Positions 1-5,649 of a stretch of DNA of 9,023 nt are shown here, piece after piece; within the stretch, counting starts at the first letter, position 1, and every line of letters starts with the position of its first letter. The translations under genes and the position numbers were made by a program. Source of the stretch: SLJN01 sp964505385 (GTDB lineage Bacteria > Bacteroidota > Rhodothermia > Balneolales > Natronogracilivirgulaceae); assembly GCA_964505385.1 (NCBI GenBank), contig CAZDIA010000080.1, positions 1-9,023 of the forward strand, written 5' to 3'. Below the pieces are notes generated by a model that did no database searches, was not told the origin of the DNA, and saw only the letters and a program-made list of their open reading frames with translations.

Positions 1-279
1 CGGATCGAAGTGTAAGATGGTATTTCTTGTATTATCCAGCACGAAGAGTTCCCGGCCTTTGCCTAAAGCCATGTGGCTGACTTCTCCAAACAACACCTGA
101 TCATCCTGCTCATCGTAGCTATAACCCCATTTTGATGCTGTGGAAACCGATCCCCCCGGCAGGTCCGAAAGATGTGTTGTTGGTACTTCATCCGACAGTT
201 GAAGAAGATCGATTTCTTCAATGATATCGGGTTGTTGCAAGAGGAGAATTAATCCGAATATCAGGGAGAGAGTTATCAT
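1..279 (-). CDS. Secreted beta-propeller (NHL/6-bladed type) protein, N-terminal part
   Basis: This is the first 93 codons of a gene that runs off the left edge of the window. The start ATG (279-277) is the only ATG after an in-frame stop at 288-286, so the N-terminus is fixed. Residues 2-15 are strongly hydrophobic (MITLSLIFGLILLLQQ), consistent with a signal peptide, though the n-region has no Lys or Arg, which is unusual. After a short linker the visible blade reads G-E-V-S-H-M-A-L-G-K-G-R-E-L-F-V-L-D-N, then N-T-I-L-H-F-D. This is the usual pattern of NHL or 6-bladed beta-propeller blades (small-Gly, hydrophobic strand, VLD, then I..F). In this group of bacteria such proteins are exported to the periplasm or cell surface, and function cannot be inferred from one blade. 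The ATG has no clear Shine-Dalgarno sequence. A 19-bp palindrome lies 26-44 bases upstream. Confidence 0.7.
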   Translation of the reverse strand, partial: MITLSLIFGLILLLQQPDIIEEIDLLQLSDEVPTTHLSDLPGGSVSTASKWGYSYDEQDDQVLFGEVSHMALGKGRELFVLDNTRNTILHFDP

Positions 280-304
280 AAGTAATCATTTTTGACAGGG
301 CTAA

Positions 305-323
305 TTGACATAATAGTTGTCAA
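305..323. promoter_or_regulatory. Palindrome TTGACA-N7-TGTCAA, possible operator
   Basis: Perfect 6-bp half-sites TTGACA (305-310) and TGTCAA (318-323) are separated by 7 bases and centred on 314. It lies just upstream of the minus-strand beta-propeller gene (ATG at 279). Each half-site also matches a -35 consensus, but no convincing -10 follows at 16-18 bases on either strand. It could be a dimeric repressor or activator site, or a chance palindrome. Confidence 0.3.
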
Positions 324-444
324 GGTAATGGATTTCATGATTTATCTAATGTATTCTGTAACGTTTTATATATCCGGCAGATTGGCATTCGTCTCCCAAT
401 AAATACTCGTTATTTATCAATTAAAGATTTAATACTTTATATGA

Positions 445-702
445 TTACTTGTAGGAAAAGAAATTTTCTAGAGGTATAGTTTCAATATAATATGGAGAAT
501 CATAGCTCTCATCGAATTGAAGAATTATCAGGTTATCAGATTCTATAGCTAAAAACCTGCCTTCTACCTCCGCATGCTCATTATGTTCCGATTGATAAAG
601 ATGAGCCAGCCACTCGTCGTCAATCCGGCCTCCCATAGCTACTATCTGCCGGGATATTTGAAAATGGAATGGCAAAAAAACCTTATCCGGATACTCGAAC
701 AT
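445..702 (-). CDS. Small acidic protein of unknown function
   Basis: This 85-residue frame is not recognised as any family. It looks coding because hydrophobic and charged residues alternate in a beta-rich pattern near the C-terminus (R-F-L-A-I-E, N-L-I-I-L-Q-F-D, Y-Y-I-E-T-I-P-L), and the overlapping plus-strand frame has no such pattern. It has no signal peptide or membrane segment, so it is probably cytoplasmic. The ATG at 702-700 has only GGTGA next to it. A 6-bp hairpin (CACCGG 705-710 with CCGGTG 717-722) sits directly upstream. The reading frame stays open upstream to a stop at 819-817 and reads like protein (Pro-Ser-rich around 703-735), but it contains no ATG, GTG or TTG. The annotated start may therefore be internal to a longer or decayed gene. 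It shares strand with the beta-propeller gene 165 bases downstream, but nothing ties them together. Confidence 0.5.
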   Translation of the reverse strand: MFEYPDKVFLPFHFQISRQIVAMGGRIDDEWLAHLYQSEHNEHAEVEGRFLAIESDNLIILQFDESYDSPYYIETIPLENFFSYK

Positions 703-792
703 TTCACCGGGGGATTCCGGTGGGGAAGGATTCTTTATGTTTGTACCAATTTGGCGATAATAGTTTTGGTGACCACTAAAAATTTTATTTGA

Positions 793-896
793 AACTATTG
801 CCGGGAATCTAATATATTATAATCTGTATTATTATATATGTATACTAAATACAAGTACTGTTTTACCAAGGAGATCACTAATAAAGAAAGTTTTTT
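793..896 (+). promoter_or_regulatory. AT-rich leader of the sulfide:quinone oxidoreductase gene
   Basis: A TATAAT hexamer at 818-823 is the best -10 candidate, with only a poor -35 match (TTGCCG, 798-803, spacing too short). A strong Shine-Dalgarno-like AAGGAGA lies at 868-874, but that is 22 bases from the ATG at 897, too far for normal use. The purine run 883-890 (AAAGAAAG) is nearer. The in-frame stop TAA at 882-884 rules out a longer protein. Confidence 0.25.
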
Positions 897-2306
897 ATGG
901 CGGATCACAAAGAAAATATTTCAAACAATCCTTCCGGCGACTCCGGTAATTCAAATGGTGATGAGAAAAAAGGTATCTCAAGACGCAGGGCACTGAAATA
1001 TATCGGTGCAGGTGCCGGTATCGTCTTAGTTGGTGGAGCCGGCGGTGGTTATGGTTATAGAAGAAGCCTTCGCATTACCTCATCCGAGGCTGAGCAAATT
1101 AAAGACCGCAAATTTGTGTTTGTCGGGGGCAGTGTAGGAGGATTAACGACTGCCGCGCGCTTGCTGCGGGCCGTACCGAATGCAGATGTCACGGTTATTG
1201 AGCCGAGAGAAAAGCATCACTACCAGCCGGGATATACCCTGGTCGGAGCCGGCGTCTATGAGCCCGGGGAAGTGGAATTTGATCAGAAATCGCTCATGTT
1301 TCCGGAAATGAAATGGGTGAAAGATGCAGTAAAAACCTTTGAACCGGAAAACAACCGGGTGATTACCGAAGGAGGGGAGACCATACCTTATGATTACCTC
1401 ATTGTTGGTCTTGGCATACAAATGAATTATAACTCGGTGGAAAACTTTTCTGAAGCACTGGAGACTCCCTATGTGGGTAATATTTATGATCTGGACTCAG
1501 GAATTAAGTACCACCGGTTAATGAAGGAGTTTGAAAAGGGAAAGCTCGTCAGCACCTATCCCCGGGGATATGTGAAATGCGGCGGAGCTCCGCAAAAAAT
1601 TACGTGGCTTTCTGAAGATTACTGGAGAGATAAAGGGATCAGAGACGATGTGGAAGTGCATTTTCACACCAACCGGCATACTCTGTTTCCACCGGTGCCG
1701 GTGGTAGATGAGGCAGTGAAGCCGAAAATTGAAGAAAGAGGGATTCATAACCACTATAATCAGACCCTTCAGGCTATCGATGTTTCTACCAAAACAGCCA
1801 TTTTTGAGGAAGAACGCGAGGACGGTTCTACCCGCGAAGTTAGACAACAGTATGATTTGCTGCACCCGGTTCCGTCATTCCAGACTCCCGGGGCGTTGCG
1901 GGAAAGTGACCTCACGGCTGAGGGGATAGGAGGACAGATGGAAATTGATCCTGAAACCCTGCAGCACAAAAGGTTTCCCAATGTGTTCGGATTAGGCGAT
2001 TGTGCAGCTACCGGCGCTCCCAAGACCGCAGCAACTATCCGGAAACAGGCGCCCGTGGTGGCAGCCAATCTGATTGATATCGCACTTGATCGTGACCTAT
2101 CTGCCAAATACGACGGCATATCGGGTTGCCCGCTGCTAACCCGCTACGGCCGTTGCATGATGTTCGAGTTTAATTACAACGGGGATCTCGTTAATGAGTG
2201 GATCTATAATTCCACAAATGAAACCCGTCTCTGGTGGCATTTTAAGGTACACGGGCTAAAAAACCTGTACCTGCATGTTCTGTTGAACGGATATGTAAAT
2301 GTGTAG
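897..2306 (+). CDS. sqr: Type II sulfide:quinone oxidoreductase with Tat signal
   Basis: The protein (469 aa) is an FAD-dependent two-dinucleotide-binding-domain flavoprotein. In this family sulfide is oxidised to sulfane sulfur and the electrons pass to quinone at the membrane. Residues 28-34 (S-R-R-R-A-L-K) followed by a Gly/Ala-rich hydrophobic stretch to about 54 form a twin-arginine signal, probably uncleaved. The FAD-binding start is at 73-91 with G-G-S-V-G-G, so the central Gly of GxGxxG is Ser. V-I-E-P-R-E-K-H-H-Y-Q-P-G-Y-T-L-V-G-A-G resembles mitochondrial SQOR. The redox cysteines match the type II pair: C228 in V-K-C-G-G-A-P-Q-K and C411 in S-G-C-P-L. The second FAD motif is G-L-G-D-C (365-369). 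The C-terminus (about 450-469) is hydrophobic and ends like the membrane-contact helices of SQOR. Length fits the family. No cytochrome c partner is adjacent, which argues against flavocytochrome c sulfide dehydrogenase. It stands alone, with no persulfide dioxygenase or rhodanese nearby. Confidence 0.85.
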   Translation: MADHKENISNNPSGDSGNSNGDEKKGISRRRALKYIGAGAGIVLVGGAGGGYGYRRSLRITSSEAEQIKDRKFVFVGGSVGGLTTAARLLRAVPNADVTVIEPREKHHYQPGYTLVGAGVYEPGEVEFDQKSLMFPEMKWVKDAVKTFEPENNRVITEGGETIPYDYLIVGLGIQMNYNSVENFSEALETPYVGNIYDLDSGIKYHRLMKEFEKGKLVSTYPRGYVKCGGAPQKITWLSEDYWRDKGIRDDVEVHFHTNRHTLFPPVPVVDEAVKPKIEERGIHNHYNQTLQAIDVSTKTAIFEEEREDGSTREVRQQYDLLHPVPSFQTPGALRESDLTAEGIGGQMEIDPETLQHKRFPNVFGLGDCAATGAPKTAATIRKQAPVVAANLIDIALDRDLSAKYDGISGCPLLTRYGRCMMFEFNYNGDLVNEWIYNSTNETRLWWHFKVHGLKNLYLHVLLNGYVNV

Positions 2307-2384
2307 GTAGCGGTGGTTGTTAAATGTATTTTCAGGCAGATTTCAGGGTTTAGAAATTTTAATTCCTGTTGTCATGGTATAACC

Positions 2385-2411
2385 GGGTACTGGGCACTGG
2401 GTGCCGGGTCA
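2385..2411. repeat. Heptamer tandem repeat GGGTACT type
   Basis: Nearly four copies of a 7-base unit lie in a row: GGGTACT, GGGCACT, GGGTGCC, GGGTCA. They are about 80 bases past the SQR stop codon. No gene is evident here. Confidence 0.6.
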
Positions 2412-2512
2412 AATGGGATCCGGCAAATTATCCATGATCATTCACAATGATGGCATAGATATTTTTGAAAAACAAACCGTCGCCGTTGGTTACGGGGGAC
2501 CGACCACAGCAA

Positions 2513-2543
2513 ATCGTACATCGTATATCGTCAATCGTAAATC
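2513..2543 (+). repeat. Heptamer tandem array ATCGTNN (left)
   Basis: Four and a half units of 7 bases: ATCGTAC, ATCGTAT, ATCGTCA, ATCGTAA, ATC. The array is in inverted orientation to a matching one at 2620-2650, with a perfect 12-bp complementary core (2527-2538 with 2632-2643) and further matching at 2539-2553 with 2611-2624. Together they could fold into a long imperfect hairpin. Confidence 0.65.
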
Positions 2544-2619
2544 TCTTTGTGCCATCTCAGATTGGGTAAGCAGCTACACCACAAATTACAGCATTAGCCA
2601 ATGTTTGCCGGGGCAAAAA

Positions 2620-2650
2620 GATTTGCGACGTACGATTGACGATTTGTGAT
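2620..2650 (-). repeat. Heptamer tandem array ATCGTNN (right, inverted)
   Basis: Read on the minus strand the units are ATCACAA, ATCGTCA, ATCGTAC, GTCGCAA, ATC, the same 7-base family as at 2513-2543 with more divergence. The 76 bases between the arrays hold no gene. An open frame across the arrays (2401-2649) is composed largely of repeat sequence and is not taken as coding. Confidence 0.6.
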
Positions 2651-2743
2651 TTAAAGATTGCAGAAGGAGGATTTGTAACCCTACCAAATAGTTCGGCGTT
2701 ATCGAGTCGTATTAAAAAATAGTCATTGGGATTGATGCCTAAT

Positions 2744-2848
2744 CAGCCCCGAAGGGGCACGAGCAATAGCATGGGACGTAGTCCTATGTAACCAAGCCCC
2801 ACCCCTCGACAGCTCCGAAGGAGCGGAAGCTAAACTGTCGGGGTTTTT
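2744..2848 (+). ncRNA. Multi-hairpin intergenic element ending in a terminator
   Basis: Four stems are visible: GCCCC-GAA-GGGGC (2746-2758); an 8-bp stem 2770-2777 with 2781-2788, including one G-T pair and a GTA loop; GCTCC-GAA-GGAGC (2812-2824); and an enclosing stem CGACAG (2807-2812, sharing its last base with the inner stem) with CTGTCG (2835-2840), extended by CCC/GGG past a bulged T. The last stem runs straight into TTTTT (2844-2848), as in an intrinsic terminator on the plus strand. The two GAA-capped stems look like duplicated modules. From memory, similar GCCCCGAAGGGGC-type units occur as dispersed intergenic repeats in other bacteria; identity is not verified. It may be a structured RNA, a terminator, or a REP-like repeat. 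Confidence 0.5.
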
Positions 2849-3131
2849 AGAGGCAAAGGTTTTTCAGATACAAATATTGATGGAAGAACAGGGCATAATT
2901 CTCAAAAAAATGGGGTAACTCCTGATAGCCTTTACTCAATTCAATATAAAATCTTGATTTGGGGACTAAACCTCGCATCAGTTTTTAGGCAGACTATTCT
3001 CATGCAGTACGCGGAATTTTTCTTACCTTAGGGTTAACGGGTTAGGTAAAATTTTAAAGACAGATCAATAACTGGAATTAAATGTTAGGTATGATTTCGC
3101 ATATATAACTAATCGCCGGTTCCCTGATCGT
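2849..3131. other. Gene-free AT-rich spacer
   Basis: No reading frame of interest is seen. The only structure noted is a weak 6-bp inverted repeat, TTACCT (3023-3028) with AGGTAA (3044-3049), around GGGTTAACGGGT. It is too short to call a terminator. Confidence 0.5.
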
Positions 3132-3170
3132 CTACTTAGTGTTTGTAAGAAAACTCTAAGTGCCTAAGAA
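3132..3170 (+). repeat. Left copy of 39-bp inverted repeat flanking the amylase
   Basis: This segment, beginning CTACTTAGTG and ending GTGCCTAAGAA, is the reverse complement of 4987-5026 with one substitution and one single-base gap. Internally it carries ACTTAG (3134-3139) and CTAAGT (3156-3161), a small hairpin. It ends 44 bases before the amylase signal-peptide ATG (3214). The similarity stops abruptly at both ends. Confidence 0.85.
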
Positions 3171-3213
3171 GCTGCCCCCTCAATTATTATTTGATCATCT
3201 CAAAGCATTCAAA

Positions 3214-3309
3214 ATGATACTCAAATTTTCACTGTTATTTTTTTCTGATATCACTACTGATAACCCCCGCCACTGTTTCCGCGCAGCATCATACGGACTG
3301 GAGCTATAA
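3214..3309 (+). pseudogene. Out-of-frame signal-peptide start of the amylase
   Basis: The ATG at 3214 starts a typical signal peptide (MILKFSLLFF, to 3243), but the frame then reads nonsense and stops at TAA 3307-3309. If one T of the T7 run 3238-3244 is skipped, the frame joins the amylase and continues LISLLITPATVSA then Q, giving a full hydrophobic core and a V-S-A cleavage site. The repaired protein would be 554 residues. The amylase frame itself is open back to a stop at 3215-3217 and covers this second half, but has no standard start codon before 3317. The shift may be a real mutation, a slippage site, or a base-calling error. Confidence 0.75.
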
Positions 3310-3316
3310 CCTCGGC

Positions 3317-4879
3317 ATGTATGAAGTGAATATTCGCCAATACACCGAAGAGGGGACATTTGAAGCGTTTACGGATCATCTTGACCGGCTCGAAGAGATG
3401 GGAGTTGGCATTCTTTGGTTGATGCCGATTCATCCGATCGGCGAGGAAAATCGGAAAGGAACATTGGGCAGTTACTATTCAGTCAAAAATTTCAAGGATG
3501 TTAACCCGGAATTTGGCACCTTTGAGGATTTCGACAATATGGTGCAGGAGGCTCACGACCGCGGCATGTATGTGCTGATGGATTGGGTGCCCAATCATAC
3601 CGCATGGGATAACTACCTTACCGAAGAACACCCCGAATTCTATGAAACCGACGGTGACGGCAATTTCATTATCCCGCCCAACACGGATTGGACGGATGTG
3701 ATCCAACTTGACCACGACGAACCGGGACTGCTCGATTATATGGCCGATGCGATGGAATTCTGGATTAAGGAATACGGCATTGACGGCTTTCGGTTCGATG
3801 CGGTATCCCACGCGGATGATGATTTTCTGGAAGAGCTGAACGAGGAGCTGCTGGAAATCCGGCAGGATTTATTACTGCTGGCCGAAGACGACGGTCCGCA
3901 CTGGCATGACTTAGGCTATCACCAGAGTTTCGGCTGGGGCCTGTACGGCTTCGGCGGGGGGATTCTGCGGGATTTGGTGTATGATAATGCGGATGCCAAT
4001 GACCTTTATGATTATGCCCGACGACAAATAGAAGACTATCCCGAAGAAGACTACCGCCTGTTTTTCACTCAAAATCACGATGAAAACTCATGGCACGGCA
4101 CCTCGGAAGAGTTGTTTGGTGATGCCGCCGAAATCTTCAAAATTGTGACCGCCACCATCCCCGGTATGCCGCTCATCTACAGCGGTCAGGAAGCCGGATT
4201 GGATCATCGGCTGGAATTTTTTGAAAAAGACGAAATCGAATGGCGCGATCATCCTAACGAGCAAATCTATACCCGGCTGCTGCATCTGAAGCGGGATAAC
4301 CGGTCGCTCTGGAACGGCGCTCAGGGCGGCGGCATCCGGCGGATCACATCTGGCAACGAGACTGATGTGCTGGCGTTTCAGCGCAAAAAGGAGGAGGATG
4401 AGGTGCTTGTGTTGCTGAATTTGTCGAGCGAGGAGCAAACCTTTACGCTGAGCGGAACCGAGCTTGAGGGCAGCTACCGTGATGTGTTTACTGATGATGA
4501 TATCACCTTCGGCGACGAAGAAACCTTTACGCTGCCGGCCTGGGATTACAAACTCTATGAAAGCGGTGATATTGACACCCACATCAGCGATGAGGAAATG
4601 CCGGACCGGTTTGAACTCAAAAAGAACTACCCGAATCCGTTTAATCCGGTAACCGAAATTCAATTTACCCTTGCTGAAGACGCTGATATACATCTCGATG
4701 TGTATGATGTAACCGGCCGGAAGATAACCCGCCTGACTGAAGGTCGCTACAGTGCGGGTACACACACCACAACTTTCGACGGCTCCCGGCTTTCAAGCGG
4801 TGTTTATATCTACAGGTTGACTTATGATCACCAAGGTAACCGGCAGGTTCATTCGCGGCAGATGATGCTGGTTAAGTAG
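3317..4879 (+). CDS. Secreted GH13 alpha-amylase with T9SS sorting domain
   Basis: This 520-residue open part encodes an alpha-amylase family glycoside hydrolase, expected to cleave alpha-1,4-glucan such as starch outside the cell. GH13 regions are all present: region I D-W-V-P-N-H (89-94), region II G-F-R-F-D with nucleophile D161, region III acid/base E190 (L-L-A-E-D-D), and region IV N-H-D (253-255). The barrel runs to about residue 345, a beta-sandwich domain C to about 416, and residues 431-520 form a type IX secretion type A sorting domain (N-Y-P-N-P-F-N-P at 437-444, then D-V-Y-D-V-T-G-R and S-G-V-Y-I-Y-R-L). ATG 3317 is only the first in-frame ATG: family homology visibly begins earlier (D-W-S-Y-N-L-G before M), and a signal peptide lies upstream out of frame. 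As written the product would lack export. Strong D/E enrichment suggests salt adaptation. No SusC/SusD partners are nearby. A large hairpin begins at the stop codon. The subfamily and exact substrate are unsure. Confidence 0.88.
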   Translation: MYEVNIRQYTEEGTFEAFTDHLDRLEEMGVGILWLMPIHPIGEENRKGTLGSYYSVKNFKDVNPEFGTFEDFDNMVQEAHDRGMYVLMDWVPNHTAWDNYLTEEHPEFYETDGDGNFIIPPNTDWTDVIQLDHDEPGLLDYMADAMEFWIKEYGIDGFRFDAVSHADDDFLEELNEELLEIRQDLLLLAEDDGPHWHDLGYHQSFGWGLYGFGGGILRDLVYDNADANDLYDYARRQIEDYPEEDYRLFFTQNHDENSWHGTSEELFGDAAEIFKIVTATIPGMPLIYSGQEAGLDHRLEFFEKDEIEWRDHPNEQIYTRLLHLKRDNRSLWNGAQGGGIRRITSGNETDVLAFQRKKEEDEVLVLLNLSSEEQTFTLSGTELEGSYRDVFTDDDITFGDEETFTLPAWDYKLYESGDIDTHISDEEMPDRFELKKNYPNPFNPVTEIQFTLAEDADIHLDVYDVTGRKITRLTEGRYSAGTHTTTFDGSRLSSGVYIYRLTYDHQGNRQVHSRQMMLVK

Positions 4880-4999
4880 TGCCTCTAAGAAAACGCCAAT
4901 ATCTTCGTTCCGCTCGTCCCAAAAATGCTCATGTACGCCGTGTACACTCCGCTTTTTGGGACTTCGCGCGCCTTGATCTTGGCGATTTCTTAGGGCACT
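4878..4999. repeat. 122-nt concentric palindromic element after the amylase
   Basis: All arms share one centre near 4939: 4878-4903 with 4975-4999 (including CTAAGAAA and CGCCAA, with two mismatches and a bulged T), GTCCCAAAAATGC (4916-4928) with GCTTTTTGGGAC (4951-4962), and TGTAC (4932-4936) with GTACA (4942-4946). The element overlaps the amylase stop codon TAG and could act as a terminator or mRNA 3' stabiliser, though no long T run follows. A 9-bp direct repeat TAAGTAGTG lies at 4873-4881 and 5020-5028. From memory, palindromes of this general type are dispersed in other bacterial genomes; this is unverified. Confidence 0.75.
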
Positions 5000-5026
5000 T
5001 AGAGTTTTCTTACAGACACTAAGTAG
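4987..5026 (-). repeat. Right copy of the 39/40-bp inverted repeat
   Basis: Reverse complement of 3132-3170 with one substitution and one extra base. It overlaps the right arm of the palindromic element and extends it outward through CACTAAGTAG. Together the two copies bracket the whole amylase gene in a 1.9-kb segment with no transposase. Confidence 0.85.
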
Positions 5027-5069
5027 TGGCGAATGCTAATCCAGAGATCAACATCAACATAAATCGTAA

Positions 5070-5299
5070 GAGTGCACACCGAAAAGTTTGAATCAAACTA
5101 TATATGCAAATAATCCATAAATAAATTAGTTGGTCATCCCCGCACTTTAGTCGGGAATCCAGGAGTTAATGCTAATATTTTGCCAAAATCCCTGGATTCC
5201 GTCCCGAAAGATTCGGGATAAGAAGCTGGGATTCCGGGATGACCGGTACTTTAATAATTTAGGTGTTAATATGCAGCCCAGACTTTTCGGAGTGCACTC
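5070..5299. mobile_element. MITE-like 230-bp element with 21-bp inverted ends
   Basis: The left end 5070-5090 (GAGTGCAC...GAAAAGTTTG) and the reverse complement of 5279-5299 match at 19 of 21 positions. The interior has no gene and is largely occupied by a second palindromic repeat (5132-5244). Flanks share only AA, so no convincing target duplication is seen. This is consistent with a non-autonomous insertion-sequence derivative, but the parent family is not identified. Confidence 0.55.
5132..5244. repeat. Nested REP-like palindrome (GGTCATCCC...GGGATGACC)
   Basis: Perfect 9-bp ends GGTCATCCC (5132-5140) and GGGATGACC (5236-5244) enclose GGAATCCAGG (5154-5163) paired with CCTGGATTCC (5191-5200) and a 7-bp hairpin TCCCGAA-AGA-TTCGGGA (5202-5218). 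A second GGATTCC at 5229-5235 gives an alternative fold. The GTCATCCC...GGAATCC signature resembles extragenic palindromes spread through many bacterial genomes (from memory). A minus-strand open frame through it (5147-5335) is not coding. Confidence 0.7.
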
Positions 5300-5649
5300 A
5301 ATTATTTGAGATTTGTTTTTTAGAAATTTGTGCATTGAATGATACAGACCTTCAAATCAAAAAATTTTGCTTTACAAAAAGTACTGACGCATTGGTAAAA
5401 CAACTACTAAGCTTATATTGCTCACAAAGGCCTAAATAAATTAAGTAAAAAAGGCTTCCACAGTTTATTTGTACAGATGAAGATCAGGAGGTTGTATTAG
5501 TTGTTTAAATGGGGTTAAATCGTTGTAATGCAATAGAATAATTTGCAATTAAATACAATAAAATTTGGGGAACTAAGTACTAATGGTAGTTGTTGTACGA
5601 CTAAAATATTTAACATGAACATCAAAAACCATTTACGCTATTTAAACCT
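5300..5649. other. AT-rich spacer before the small membrane protein
   Basis: No gene is supported. A good Shine-Dalgarno-like AGGAGG occurs near 5487-5492 but is followed by a TTG and a stop within two codons. A 12-codon frame, ATG 5615 to TGA 5653, ends in a 4-base overlap with the next start codon. No convincing promoter was found. Confidence 0.4.

Noticed and set aside
574..792. Plus-strand 72-aa open frame
   Set aside because: Overlaps the more protein-like minus-strand gene at 445-702 and the AT-rich leader region; no Shine-Dalgarno sequence and no recognisable pattern.
1518..1865. Minus-strand open frames inside the SQR gene (also 1143-1421 and 1769-2119)
   Set aside because: Antisense to conserved SQR motifs, with no start signals or family resemblance.
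2401..2649. Plus-strand 82-aa open frame in the SQR-amylase spacer
   Set aside because: Largely made of heptamer repeats and their inverted partner; composition is not protein-like.
2513..2650. CRISPR array
   Set aside because: Units are 7 bases with no spacers and in inverted orientation; no cas genes.
2663..2678. Strong AAGGAGG Shine-Dalgarno-like site
   Set aside because: The only start nearby is a TTG followed directly by TAA; probably chance or a relic.
4088..4765. Long minus-strand open frame (225 aa) inside the amylase
   Set aside because: Lies antisense to a gene with all GH13 motifs and a sorting domain; it is a by-product of amylase codon use.
3132..5026. Integron cassette with attC site, suggested by inverted repeats around a single gene
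   Set aside because: No RYYYAAC/GTTRRRY core pairs and no integrase; the arms do not have attC organisation.
5147..5335. Minus-strand 62-aa open frame
   Set aside because: Runs through the palindromic repeat within the MITE-like element and has no coding character.
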